NCBI GenBank assembly: GCA_964489015.1
Contig: CAZAXD010000002.1
Coordinates: forward strand, 99,959 to 163,958
Reading direction: 5' to 3'
Origin: JAPYWM01 sp964489015
GTDB lineage: Bacteria; Bacteroidota; Bacteroidia; SpSt-205
Length of the DNA: 64,000 nt
Position 1 is the first letter of the stretch. Each line of letters opens with the position of its first letter. The notes under the pieces are model-generated. The model was given only the letters and a program-made list of their open reading frames with translations. It had not been told where the DNA came from and did no database searches. The translations under genes and the position numbers were made by a program. Shown piece after piece: positions 1-8,095 of this stretch.

Positions 1-786
1 ATGGGGGTTGGGGAGGTGATCACCCTCCATGCTGAGCCGAATGGCCTTTTTGCGCATGCGCCCGAGCCGCTCCCTCAGCATCTCACTACCTTAGCCCAAC
101 AGGTACAAGAGTTGGGGGCAGACCTCGGTATCGCTGTAGATCCGGACGTGGACCGCGTAGCATTCTTTTTGCCAAACGGCGAGCCTTTTGGCGAGGAATA
201 CACCCTGGTCGTAGCTGTTGACTACCTTCTATCTCGTCAGCGGGGCCCCGTCGTCGCTAATCTCTCTACCACCCAAGCAGTGCGCCAGGTGAGTGCTCGG
301 CATAATGCCGCTTTCTATGAAAGCGCCGTCGGCGAATATCACGTCGTCCAAAAGATGAAACAGGTAGGGGCTGTCATTGGTGGCGAAGGGAACGGCGGCG
401 TCATTTGGCCGGCTATTCACTACGGCCGTGATGCGCTAGTTGGGATCGCGCTGTTTTTGGCTCGCCTGGCCGAAGCGCAAGGTGATGCAGTTGCCTTGCG
501 TCGCACCTACCCCACCTTTTACCAACGAAAACACAGTCTGCCCCTCGCTCAGCCCCTTGCGCAGCCCGAAGCCCTATGGGAAAAGCTTATCCACCTAGCA
601 CCGGATGCAACCCCTTGCCTTGTCGATGGCCTAAAGCTCAACTGGGAGGATCGCTGGGTGCACGTTCGTCCATCGGGCACCGAGCCTATCTTGCGTCTGT
701 ACGTCGAGGCGCCTTCCCCCGAAGCAGCTCAGGCTTTGCTAGACAGGTTTGCCCACACACTGGCCAACCACTTGTCCCTTGCCTAA
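1..786 (+). CDS. glmM: Phosphoglucosamine mutase, C-terminal part
   Basis: This is the C-terminal 261 residues of a phosphohexomutase that converts glucosamine-6-phosphate to glucosamine-1-phosphate for UDP-GlcNAc and cell-wall synthesis in the cytoplasm. The fragment shows the metal-binding loop DPDVDR (residues 47-52), the substrate loop GEGNGG (128-133) and the C-terminal phosphate-binding loop RPSGTEP (223-229). The N-terminal domain with the catalytic serine lies outside the window, so the ATG at position 1 is internal. The stretch around GEGNGG and HYGRDALVG resembles Bacteroidota GlmM rather than ManB; that assignment is from family knowledge. Confidence 0.85.
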   Translation: MGVGEVITLHAEPNGLFAHAPEPLPQHLTTLAQQVQELGADLGIAVDPDVDRVAFFLPNGEPFGEEYTLVVAVDYLLSRQRGPVVANLSTTQAVRQVSARHNAAFYESAVGEYHVVQKMKQVGAVIGGEGNGGVIWPAIHYGRDALVGIALFLARLAEAQGDAVALRRTYPTFYQRKHSLPLAQPLAQPEALWEKLIHLAPDATPCLVDGLKLNWEDRWVHVRPSGTEPILRLYVEAPSPEAAQALLDRFAHTLANHLSLA

Positions 787-796
787 AAGCAAGTCG

Positions 797-804
797 TAAT
801 TTTG
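797..804 (+). promoter_or_regulatory. Bacteroidota -7 box before the CDGSH gene
   Basis: TAATTTTG matches TAnnTTTG and ends 11 bases before the ATG at 816. A possible -33 TTG lies at 779-781 (15-base spacer). Confidence 0.5.
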
Positions 805-815
805 TTTGAGAGAAC

Positions 816-1055
816 ATGACCAATAAGCCTATCATAGCCCAGCCAAGTCCCTTTAGCATGGAGCTGCAAGCGGGTACTTACTGGTGGTGTTCGTGTGGGA
901 AAAGTCAGAAGCAGCCTTTTTGTGACGGTAGTCACCGAGGCTCAGGCTTTAGTCCCGTAAAGTTTGAGCTCCAAGAAGCGAAAAAAGTCTACCTCTGCGG
1001 TTGTAAGCACACCCAAAAGCCGCCCTTTTGCGACGGTAGCCACAAAGCTCTTTAG
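816..1055 (+). CDS. Dual CDGSH iron-sulfur protein
   Basis: A 79-residue protein with two CDGSH-type 2Fe-2S motifs: ligands C25, C27, C36, H40 and C61, C63, C72, H76, both ending in FCDGSH. Each CDGSH motif of this family binds a redox-active 2Fe-2S cluster through three Cys and one His. No signal peptide or membrane anchor is seen, so it should be cytosolic. It follows glmM by 29 bases but has its own promoter box. Its stop codon overlaps the stop of the convergent DUF2007 gene by 4 bases. The partner and exact role are unknown. Confidence 0.9.
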   Translation: MTNKPIIAQPSPFSMELQAGTYWWCSCGKSQKQPFCDGSHRGSGFSPVKFELQEAKKVYLCGCKHTQKPPFCDGSHKAL

Positions 1056-1291
1056 CTGAGTTCCTGCGCAAGGATAGCCCTTGCGCGTTCTAAGGCGTGA
1101 TACGGAACCCAAATTCGGAGCGGTCCGATGGCTGGGTTGGTTGGCCATACACTCCAGAGGCCGCTACCGAAAATAGCCTGTACATGCTCGTTTTCGACCC
1201 AGGTGGGAATGCCAGCCGTTTCGAGCATGCCGTTGGCGAGGGCGGCCTGAAGGCCAGACGTGTAACTACCGACCACCGCCCAGTCCTTCAT
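1052..1291 (-). CDS. DUF2007-like small protein
   Basis: A 79-residue protein resembling the DUF2007 (putative signal-transducing) family: it opens with a strand-helix pattern in which helix residues select the text ANGMLETAGIP, followed by W/P-rich strands and a final helix with ALERARAIL. No catalytic motif is seen. It is the last gene of the rsfS-dedA-GAF-lipoprotein operon; its ATG overlaps the end of the lipoprotein gene by 4 bases, which suggests translational coupling. Function is not known. Confidence 0.7.
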   Translation of the reverse strand: MKDWAVVGSYTSGLQAALANGMLETAGIPTWVENEHVQAIFGSGLWSVWPTNPAIGPLRIWVPYHALERARAILAQELS

Positions 1292-1746
1292 GGCACGATG
1301 TAGACTATGGGCGTCGTGACGGTGTCACTACGGTGTCCTGCCCTGTCTAAAATGAATACCCGAAAAGCTAAGGGTTCCCGGGGGTTACTAGGATCCAAGC
1401 GAACAATTCCCGGAATGGATATTTCTATCGTACCTTGAATAGACTGTGGTAACGGCCCTTCGTAGAAGCGAGGCATATTATAGCGGATAATGCCATCATA
1501 GCCGCTTGGGAAGCGGGAAGAGTCTCGCGTGTCTAAAAGAAACAAATCCGTTTGATTATCTGGCTGCCCGCCCAGATCACCATCTCCATCCCGGTAGCTA
1601 AGGGTCAGTTTCAAGGTCCCAAACTCGGGTACCTCCATAGGCGTAAAGTCGACTAGCTCTATCTGCGGCTCGATGGGGTACACGACCGAGTCAGGGCGAC
1701 AACTTGCTAGAATTAGTATCAGGATGATCCAAGTCCACCGACTCAT
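1288..1746 (-). CDS. Hypothetical lipoprotein
   Basis: A 152-residue protein with a hydrophobic N-terminus and a lipobox LASC (Cys16), so a lipoprotein of the inner or outer membrane. The mature part is strand-rich with an Asp/Gly loop (YRDGDGDLGG) and a C-terminal pattern FRVFILDRAGHRSDTV that looks like an Ig-like or cadherin-like fold. It overlaps the GAF gene upstream by 4 bases. I do not recognise a named family. Confidence 0.7.
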   Translation of the reverse strand: MSRWTWIILILILASCRPDSVVYPIEPQIELVDFTPMEVPEFGTLKLTLSYRDGDGDLGGQPDNQTDLFLLDTRDSSRFPSGYDGIIRYNMPRFYEGPLPQSIQGTIEISIPGIVRLDPSNPREPLAFRVFILDRAGHRSDTVTTPIVYIVP

Positions 1747-3092
1747 GGCCAGGCTATTCGATAAAGGCCATCCATGCTCAGCAATAAGTACTCATGAGAC
1801 CTAGCTAATTCTTGCAGTCTTTCGCCTTTACGCACACCAGCCAGGAGTTTCTCAAGATAGTCGGCACGCTCTTCAGAGGGGATCTCAGAGAGCCAGGGTA
1901 CTTGGCCGGCGTAGAGTTCCTCATGAGAGACGTAGGTGATTTGACCTTTTGACCGGTGAGCGATGTCCTGTAGAAGGTTGGGGAGGTCGACGGTGGAAAA
2001 ACGGTGAGTCCGCTCTATGGCGGAGAAGAATGCGAGGGCGATAGAGCGCAAGGCACTCTCGAGCGGACCCGAGAGCGGTTGAGGCTCCTGAAAGCCTAGC
2101 AAGAGTAGTCCCCGCAGTCCCTCCACGTCATAGTAAGGGCCTAGCAGCCAGGCGGGTGCCAGCCCATCCACATGCTTGACCAGCAGCTCACTAGTCAATA
2201 CAGACTGGCTGCGACGCTGCTGAACTAGCCCGCTCAGAAGCGTAGGATTGATCTCCCAAACCTGAGGCCATGGGGACCTTTCTCGCTGGGACTCCCATGT
2301 AGCCAGTGGCATAATGAAGTTATTCTCGTGCCGGACCCAGAGGACTGTGCTCATTTTAGCTCCGATGTATCGACTGACCTTGGCTAAAAAGATACGTTGC
2401 ATACTAGGCGTAAATTGACTCGAAGACGAGGTCATAGTAAAGAGGTCGATGATTAGCTCCTGCCAGCGGCTGCGCTCGGCCATGAGGTTTTGGGTGCGGC
2501 GCATTTCTTCCTGGGTAACGGCCAGCTCCTCGAGATTTTGACGAAGTTCCTCTTCCCTTGATGCTAATTCTTGATTTTGTGTCTGAGTCTTCTCTAAGAG
2601 AACTTGAATCTGTCGACGGGCTCGTACACTTTGCAGATAAGCGCCCCACTTTTGGGAAAAATCCTTCCATTCAGCTGTAGCCAGACGGGACTCTGCTTCC
2701 TCCGCACTCGCCAGCACCAAAGTTGCCTGGACTTCACCCTGAAAAAGTAGCGGAAGGGCCCCGACATAGACCACATCCAACTCTACCAATGTAGAAAGCA
2801 CTGGATTCATGATCTGATGGGCGGGCAGCTTTTCTTGAAGGAAGCGCCTCTCTGAAACGGCTTGTCCAAGCAAACCCTCTCCAACTCTAAACTGTGCAAG
2901 GTGGGACTTGCTACTGAGACCACTACCCGATTCGAAGCGAAATAGCTCCTTTTCCTCCGAATCAGCTATGTAGAGCATCGCAATAGGCCAATGCTCAGCC
3001 GCACAGACCTTTTCCAAGAGCCGCTGCATGAGAAGCGGAAACTCTTCCTCCGATACGGGTACCAAATACTCGTCAAACTCTATTTTCTTCAT
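1743..3092 (-). CDS. Double-GAF coiled-coil sensor protein
   Basis: A 449-residue cytoplasmic protein. Residues about 10-165 look like a GAF domain (WPIAMLYIADSE, VGEGLLGQAV), about 165-225 is a charged coiled coil (REEELRQNLEELAVTQEEMRR), and about 230-400 look like a second GAF domain. The C-terminal about 60 residues resemble no output domain; there is no kinase, cyclase or HD motif. I chose the ATG at 3092 because it forms an ATGA overlap with the dedA stop; the longer reading frame runs back into dedA. It probably senses a small molecule or redox signal, but the partner is unknown. Confidence 0.75.
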   Translation of the reverse strand: MKKIEFDEYLVPVSEEEFPLLMQRLLEKVCAAEHWPIAMLYIADSEEKELFRFESGSGLSSKSHLAQFRVGEGLLGQAVSERRFLQEKLPAHQIMNPVLSTLVELDVVYVGALPLLFQGEVQATLVLASAEEAESRLATAEWKDFSQKWGAYLQSVRARRQIQVLLEKTQTQNQELASREEELRQNLEELAVTQEEMRRTQNLMAERSRWQELIIDLFTMTSSSSQFTPSMQRIFLAKVSRYIGAKMSTVLWVRHENNFIMPLATWESQRERSPWPQVWEINPTLLSGLVQQRRSQSVLTSELLVKHVDGLAPAWLLGPYYDVEGLRGLLLLGFQEPQPLSGPLESALRSIALAFFSAIERTHRFSTVDLPNLLQDIAHRSKGQITYVSHEELYAGQVPWLSEIPSEERADYLEKLLAGVRKGERLQELARSHEYLLLSMDGLYRIAWP

Positions 3093-3727
3093 AAATTGGT
3101 AGATGCTTTGACGTTTCGATTCCGATATATTTGTATCAGACGTAATAAAATAGGGCCCGTTGTGCCTATCACCAGTCCTAAGATAATCCATTCATAATAA
3201 GCCTGTACCCAGGGTATTTGCCCCAAGTAATAACCCACACTCACAAGAGCCAGAGGCCACAGCAGGGAACCTAAAAGACTTACACTGAGAAAAACAGGAT
3301 AATGCATATTAATGACACCGGCTAAGGCTGGAGCAAATGTGCGAATAATAGGCAAAAACTTGCCAAAGATGAGAATGAGGGCATTATATTTCTTGTAAAA
3401 GTTTCTCGTCATCTCCCCGTATTCGGGGCGAAAAAATAAGCTTTTCTTTTTATTGAAAATGGTTTGGCCGGCTCGCCAGCCTATCCAATAGCTACTTTGA
3501 TCGCCCAGAAAGGCCGCCAGACCAATTAGAAGCGCCACTATTATCCAGGGATAACGAATGACGCCCGCTGAAGTAAGCAATCCCGCTGTAAATAAGAGCG
3601 AATCTCCAGGAAATAACACGCCAATAAATAGACCTGTTTCGGAAAACACCATTAGCAAGAGCAGGGCCAGACCACCGTAATAGACAATAGTTTTGGGATT
3701 GAAGAGCGCAAAAAAATCTTCAAGCAT
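3089..3727 (-). CDS. DedA family membrane protein
   Basis: A 212-residue inner-membrane protein of the DedA/SNARE-associated (VTT) family. Diagnostic segments are the ETGLFIGVLFPGDSLL helix after the first membrane segment, the GDQSSYWIGWRAG turn, and the KFLPIIRTFAPALAG motif. Members act in lipid-carrier flipping and membrane homeostasis. Start chosen at 3727, where ATGCTTGA overlaps the rsfS stop; earlier in-frame starts at 3748 and 3763 would lie deeper inside rsfS. Confidence 0.88.
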   Translation of the reverse strand: MLEDFFALFNPKTIVYYGGLALLLLMVFSETGLFIGVLFPGDSLLFTAGLLTSAGVIRYPWIIVALLIGLAAFLGDQSSYWIGWRAGQTIFNKKKSLFFRPEYGEMTRNFYKKYNALILIFGKFLPIIRTFAPALAGVINMHYPVFLSVSLLGSLLWPLALVSVGYYLGQIPWVQAYYEWIILGLVIGTTGPILLRLIQIYRNRNVKASTNL

Positions 3728-4082
3728 GGCTGTATACGGATCGAGCATCCCCCCACAATTCATCCAGGCGATAATAAGAGCGAACCTCCGGCAAGAGCAC
3801 GTGGACTACCACAGCGCCCAAATCAATTAGAATCCAGTGGCCGACTTCATAGCCTTCTATCCGACAAGGGAAAGAGCTGCCTAAGTTTTTTTTGACTTTC
3901 TCTAAGATGTCATCAGCTATCGCTTGGGCTTGCCGGTCAGAGTGAGCGGTGGCCAAGACGAAGTAGTCACATAGCGGATAGCCTAATACAGTAAGATCTA
4001 GCACGAGAATATCCTCCGCTTTCTTCTCATCGAGGGCTTGCAAGGTTAATGCGAGCTCTGGCGGCATACTAGTCGCTTGCAC
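3720..4082 (-). CDS. rsfS: Ribosomal silencing factor RsfS
   Basis: A 120-residue protein of the Iojap/RsfS family, which binds ribosomal protein uL14 and blocks subunit joining in starvation. Family signatures are the strand VLDL followed by CDYFVLATAHSDRQAQAIAD and GYEVGHWILIDLGAVVVHVLLPEVRSYYRLDELW. The reading frame begins with GTG at 4082 only five bases after a TAGCTTTG box; an ATG lies five codons later. It heads a five-gene operon running to 1052 with stop/start overlaps throughout. Confidence 0.92.
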   Translation of the reverse strand: MQATSMPPELALTLQALDEKKAEDILVLDLTVLGYPLCDYFVLATAHSDRQAQAIADDILEKVKKNLGSSFPCRIEGYEVGHWILIDLGAVVVHVLLPEVRSYYRLDELWGDARSVYSHA

Positions 4083-4087
4083 CTTTA

Positions 4088-4095
4088 CAAAGCTA
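4088..4095 (-). promoter_or_regulatory. -7 box of the rsfS operon
   Basis: On the minus strand TAGCTTTG ends 5 bases before the GTG start of rsfS. It is divergent from the dnaN box 60 bases away. Confidence 0.55.
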
Positions 4096-4154
4096 CAAAA
4101 TTCGCTTGAAGTGGGGCTAAGGTGAGATGTGGAAGGTCAGTGCGTCGAATCCTT

Positions 4155-4162
4155 TACTTTTG
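4155..4162 (+). promoter_or_regulatory. -7 box of dnaN
   Basis: TACTTTTG ends 7 bases before the dnaN ATG at 4170. The spacer also holds AAGG, the only Shine-Dalgarno-like string I noticed among these boxes. Confidence 0.55.
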
Positions 4163-4169
4163 CGAAGGT

Positions 4170-5327
4170 ATGGCCTTTAGTGTTCGAACGGATGTCCTGA
4201 AGGGGGCCTTGGAGCGCGTCGCCTCGGTTATTTCCACCCGCAGCATGCATACCATCACCCGAAACGTACTACTTCTGCAGCAAGGCGACCTCTTAGAGCT
4301 GCGGGCGACCGACCTGGAGATTTATATCCGTACAGAAATAGCCGTTTTACCCCAAGGTTCCCAATCCGACCATGTCCAGCTTGCTACCCAGCCTAAACCC
4401 CTCTTAGATCTGCTCAAAGCCCTTCCTAGTGAGGAGGTCCTTGCCTTCTCTCAGGAAGTAACTACCAGTGAAGTGGGCGATTATCCTGTTCCTACGCTTC
4501 ACGTGCGTAGCAGTTATGGTGAATATCAGTTCTCGGGTGTAGATGCGACAGAATTCCCAAGCTTTCCTTCAGTCGAAGGGGCTGAAGGGCTGGACTTTCC
4601 CGTGGCGTTTTTACAGGAAGTGATAGAACAGACTGTCTTTGCTGCGAGTCGGGAAGAAAGTCGTCCAGCCTTGAATGGGGTTTACTTTCACTTTTTGCCA
4701 GACTATACCCACTTTGTAGCGACCGATGCCCACATTTTAGTTCGCCTACAGCGTACGGATAAAATCTTGACTGGGGCACCCAGTCTCCTGTTACCGGTGC
4801 GGGCCCTCGAAGCGCTCAAAACAGCCCTTCAATCGCTGCACGAGAGTGATCAAGTTCGCCTAATTCCCACTAAAGAGCAAGCGCTTTTTTCGCATCCTAT
4901 CCTAAAGCTTAGCTGTAGACTCATCGACTACCAATTTCCAGATTATCAGGCGGTCATCCCTAATCAGCCTCCTTATTATGCGCGCCTCAAAAAGGAGACC
5001 CTACGCCGAGCTATTCGGCGCTTATCGGTCTTTGCAGACAAGACCTCGCAGGGAATCTTATTCTCGTTTGAGGGCAATACTCTAACCTTAACGGCTCGCG
5101 ACGCTGTCTCCTACAATGCAGCGACGGAACACCTACCTTGCGAATACGAAGGTGCTGATTTCAAGGTAGCCTTTCGAGGAAGTACCTTGCAATCAGTCTT
5201 AGACCATATTGACTCAGAAGACATTGTCATTCGGCTTTCTACGCCTGGGCGCCCGGCCGTGATCGAGCCCGACCCGCAGACACCCCCTAGGAACCTCCTC
5301 ATCCTCGTCATGCCGCTGCTCCAGTGA
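4170..5327 (+). CDS. dnaN: DNA polymerase III beta sliding clamp
   Basis: A 385-residue clamp that tethers the replicative polymerase to DNA. It opens with MAFSVRTDVLKGALERVASVIS, the normal start of the first of three clamp domains, and contains AASREESRPALNGVYF, DAHILVRL and the terminal strand ILVMPLLQ that forms the hydrophobic partner-binding pocket. I chose the ATG at 4170, not the upstream in-frame ATG at 4122, because of the domain start and the promoter box. The next gene starts inside its stop codon (GTGA). Confidence 0.95.
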   Translation: MAFSVRTDVLKGALERVASVISTRSMHTITRNVLLLQQGDLLELRATDLEIYIRTEIAVLPQGSQSDHVQLATQPKPLLDLLKALPSEEVLAFSQEVTTSEVGDYPVPTLHVRSSYGEYQFSGVDATEFPSFPSVEGAEGLDFPVAFLQEVIEQTVFAASREESRPALNGVYFHFLPDYTHFVATDAHILVRLQRTDKILTGAPSLLLPVRALEALKTALQSLHESDQVRLIPTKEQALFSHPILKLSCRLIDYQFPDYQAVIPNQPPYYARLKKETLRRAIRRLSVFADKTSQGILFSFEGNTLTLTARDAVSYNAATEHLPCEYEGADFKVAFRGSTLQSVLDHIDSEDIVIRLSTPGRPAVIEPDPQTPPRNLLILVMPLLQ

Positions 5328-5908
5328 TCTTATATGGAGAAGCGCCTCTCTTACAAAAGGTTCTCTATCTCCTGAGGCAGGCTTCGCTAGAAGCGCGAGG
5401 GTACTTTTCTGAGCAAAGCTATGCAGATTTACCCCTGCCGTATCTGGGACCATATCGAGCAGATATTTTGCCAGATCAGCCCGTGCTCCTTGCCTTTGAA
5501 GACAATACGACTCGGCGAAATCTCGCTCGGCGTCTGAGGCATCCGCTTGCACCGGCTCTTGTAGCCCCGAGTCCTGGATCGGTCAAAACCGTCGGCGCCG
5601 GCACCATCATACTGGGACAAGCTACGCCTTCTGCTCAGGTTGATAATCTAGTACTCATTGAAGAAGAAGCCCAAGTCGGGCACCGGGTACAAATAGGGCC
5701 CTTCTCTTTTATTGGAAAAGCGGTTATCGTCGAATCAGGTGTCCTTATTGGAGGTAGCGTTTACATCGCAGCAGGGGCCGTGATCCGTTCGGGCGTAGCA
5801 GTCGGGACGGGCGCTATTGTAGCGCCTGGGGCTATCGTTGAGACCGATATACCTCCTTTCGCTTCCGTTTGGGGAGCGCCGGCGCAGATCTGTCCGCCTG
5901 GCCTGTAG
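5324..5908 (+). CDS. Left-handed beta-helix acyltransferase (NeuD-like)
   Basis: A 194-residue protein. The first about 85 residues form an alpha/beta segment, and residues about 90-190 are imperfect hexapeptide repeats (VGAGTIILG, VGHRVQIGPFSFIG, IAAGAVIRSGVAVGTGAIVAPGAIV) ending in the typical VWGAPAQ. This is the plan of NeuD/PglD-type sugar O- or N-acyltransferases that use acetyl-CoA and act as trimers. It starts at GTG 5324 overlapping the dnaN stop, so it is translationally coupled to dnaN. The substrate is unknown. Confidence 0.8.
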   Translation: MILYGEAPLLQKVLYLLRQASLEARGYFSEQSYADLPLPYLGPYRADILPDQPVLLAFEDNTTRRNLARRLRHPLAPALVAPSPGSVKTVGAGTIILGQATPSAQVDNLVLIEEEAQVGHRVQIGPFSFIGKAVIVESGVLIGGSVYIAAGAVIRSGVAVGTGAIVAPGAIVETDIPPFASVWGAPAQICPPGL

Positions 5909-5967
5909 TTATCGGGGAAATGATATCGTATCCTTTCATGCAGGTAGAACTTTCGAGGAGCCTTTGT

Positions 5968-5975
5968 TACATTTG
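5968..5975 (+). promoter_or_regulatory. -7 box of the PorE-like gene
   Basis: TACATTTG ends 9 bases before the ATG at 5985 and supports that start over the in-frame ATG further upstream. Confidence 0.5.
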
Positions 5976-5984
5976 TCTATTGAT

Positions 5985-7952
5985 ATGCGTATCATCGCTT
6001 TATTAGCCTTATTGGGGTTAGTCTGGGCGCAGCCCCAGAAAGCCGAGCGTCACCTTCGGCAGGCAGAAGAGTTTATGCGCATGGAAGACTTTGCGGATGC
6101 GCTGGCCGAGTGTGAAGCTGCGATGCAGGCCAATCCGTTCAGCGCTGCCGCTTATGGCCATGGGGCCTATTGTGCCTATCGTCTCCGTCAGTACCGAAAG
6201 GCTAGGCAGTACTTTGAGAAGGCCGAGCAGATGGGCTTCACCTTGTCGTTGAGTTATACCTTAGCCTATGCGGATGTGCTTCAGCGCTTAGGTGAGCCCC
6301 AAAAAGCCCTCCCCCTCGTTGAAAATATATTAGCCCAAACGCCGCCTTCTAATCCTCTGTACAACCGCCTACAGGCTACTCTCCAGCAGCTCAAGAATGC
6401 TGAAAAGTACATGGCTACGCCTCTGAATATCCAAATCAAGAATCTCGGCCCGCAGATAAACTCCCCTTATCCTGATTTTGCGCCGGTGATCTCCGCCGAT
6501 GAATCGGTCTTACTCTTTACGTCTCGTCGGCCTGGCTCTATAGGTGGTCGTACAGCTCCAGATGGCTTATTCTTCGAGGATATCTACACCTCCGAAAATC
6601 AAAATGGGGCCTGGTCTACAGCCAAAAACCTGGGTACTCCTGTCAATACCGCTACCCACGATGCCTGTATTGCGCTCTCAGCCGATGGCCAGACGCTTTT
6701 TCTCTTTAACTCCGAGAATGGCGGGGATATCTTTCAGGCCCGTCTCAAGGGTAACCGCTGGCTTCAGCCCCGCAATATCGGCTCTCCCATCAACTCTAAG
6801 TATTGGGAGCCTTCCGTCTGTTTGTCGGCTGACGAGCGTACCCTCTTTTTCGTTTCGGACCGACCTGGCGGCCTGGGCGGGCGCGATATTTACATGTGCA
6901 AACGCTTGCCGAATGGTAAGTGGAGTCAGCCTATCAACCTGGGTGCTCCCATCAATACGCCTTATGATGAAGATGGCCCCTTCCTGCACCCCGATGGTAA
7001 GACGCTGTTTTATTCCTCTAATAGCCCTAGCTCGATGGGGGGCTTTGATATCTTTCGAACCGAACTGCGACCCGATAGCACTTGGGCTCCGCCGGTCAAT
7101 CTCGGCTATCCCATCAATACCCCAGGGGACGATATCTACTTCGTACTCTCTGCCAGTGGCCTGCATGGGTATTATGCCAGCGAGCGCGACGATAGTTATG
7201 GCGAAAAGGACATTTACCTAGTCGACTTTTCCACCCTCGTTGAAGAAAAGCCTAAAGCAGAGGCCAAGAAAGACGACGAATCCCTGGACGTTGCCACAGA
7301 AACTGCAGCGGCTCCTGTTTTCCGGCCTAATCTGACGCTCTTAACGGGTGTTATCTATGACCAAGAGACTAAGCAGCCCCTAGAAGCGCAGATTTATCTC
7401 ATCGACAACGTACGAGCCGAAACGCTCACGGCGCTTACCTCCAACGCGGCCACGGGTAAGTACCTTATTTCCCTCCCGGCGGGTAAAAATTACGCTATCG
7501 TCGTCGTCAAGGAAGGGTATGCTTTCCATTCCGAAAACTTCATCATTGAAGAAAGTATGGGTTATCGGGAGGTGCGTAAGGATATCGGTTTGCAGAAGTA
7601 CAAAGTCGGTACGACAATCGTGCTGCGCAATATCTTTTTTGACTTTGACAAGGCTACCCTACGTCCCGAATCAAAAACCGAGCTAGAGCGGGCTTATGAA
7701 TTTCTCCAGAAAAATCCACGAATAAAAGTCCGCATCGCCGGTCATACGGATAGCTTCGGTTCGGATGAATACAATCAGCGCCTTTCAGAAGCTCGGGCTA
7801 AGTCCGTGTATGAGTACCTCATCTCGCGCGGGATTTCAGCGGATCGATTAGGGTATGTAGGTTATGGGGAAAGTCGCCCTGCTGACACCAATGACACCGA
7901 GGAGGGCCGTCAAAATAATCGGCGAGTGGAATTAGAAATCATCGAGAATTAG
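5985..7952 (+). CDS. PorE-like TPR / PD40 propeller / OmpA protein
   Basis: A 655-residue envelope protein. It has a 16-residue signal peptide (MRIIALLALLGLVWAQ), TPR-like helices to about residue 125, PD40 (WD40-like) propeller blades at about 150-420 with repeated FTSRRPG/FVSDRPGG strands and INS/INT turns, a carboxypeptidase-regulatory-like domain at about 450-525 and a C-terminal OmpA peptidoglycan-binding domain at about 540-655 (FDFDKATLRP, AGHTDSFGSDEYN, RVELEI). This order matches PorE, which anchors the type IX secretion ring to peptidoglycan. PorE is normally a lipoprotein; no lipobox Cys follows this signal peptide, so it may be a paralogue. Confidence 0.8.
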   Translation: MRIIALLALLGLVWAQPQKAERHLRQAEEFMRMEDFADALAECEAAMQANPFSAAAYGHGAYCAYRLRQYRKARQYFEKAEQMGFTLSLSYTLAYADVLQRLGEPQKALPLVENILAQTPPSNPLYNRLQATLQQLKNAEKYMATPLNIQIKNLGPQINSPYPDFAPVISADESVLLFTSRRPGSIGGRTAPDGLFFEDIYTSENQNGAWSTAKNLGTPVNTATHDACIALSADGQTLFLFNSENGGDIFQARLKGNRWLQPRNIGSPINSKYWEPSVCLSADERTLFFVSDRPGGLGGRDIYMCKRLPNGKWSQPINLGAPINTPYDEDGPFLHPDGKTLFYSSNSPSSMGGFDIFRTELRPDSTWAPPVNLGYPINTPGDDIYFVLSASGLHGYYASERDDSYGEKDIYLVDFSTLVEEKPKAEAKKDDESLDVATETAAAPVFRPNLTLLTGVIYDQETKQPLEAQIYLIDNVRAETLTALTSNAATGKYLISLPAGKNYAIVVVKEGYAFHSENFIIEESMGYREVRKDIGLQKYKVGTTIVLRNIFFDFDKATLRPESKTELERAYEFLQKNPRIKVRIAGHTDSFGSDEYNQRLSEARAKSVYEYLISRGISADRLGYVGYGESRPADTNDTEEGRQNNRRVELEIIEN

Positions 7953-7977
7953 GACACAGCTTTGCAAAAGACATTGT

Positions 7978-8005
7978 GGGATGCTAAGCATCCCCCTAAC
8001 TTTTT
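7978..8005 (+). terminator. Possible terminator of the PorE-like gene
   Basis: The 7-bp stem GGGATGC/GCATCCC with a TAA loop is followed six bases later by five T residues. The gap before the T-run makes it weak. Confidence 0.45.
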
Positions 8006-8008
8006 AAG

Positions 8009-8083
8009 TAGGCTGTGGAGGATTCGAACCTCCGACCTCTGCCCTGTCAAAGCAGCGCTCTAAACCAACTGAGCTAACAGCCC
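8009..8083 (-). tRNA. tRNA-Val (GAC anticodon)
   Basis: On the minus strand a full cloverleaf of 75 bases folds: acceptor GGGCTGT with ACAGCCT (a G-U closing pair), D arm GCTC/GAGC, anticodon loop TTGACAG giving anticodon GAC, and T arm GGAGG-TTCGAAT-CCTCC. The discriminator is A and CCA is not encoded. It begins 12 bases after the rpsA stop codon on the same strand, so it is probably cotranscribed with rpsA. Confidence 0.93.
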
Positions 8084-8095
8084 GCTTAGTCGCAT

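Noticed and set aside
6678..7166. 162-codon minus-strand frame inside the PorE-like gene.
   Set aside because: It is a shadow of the propeller repeats, with no family signature or promoter.
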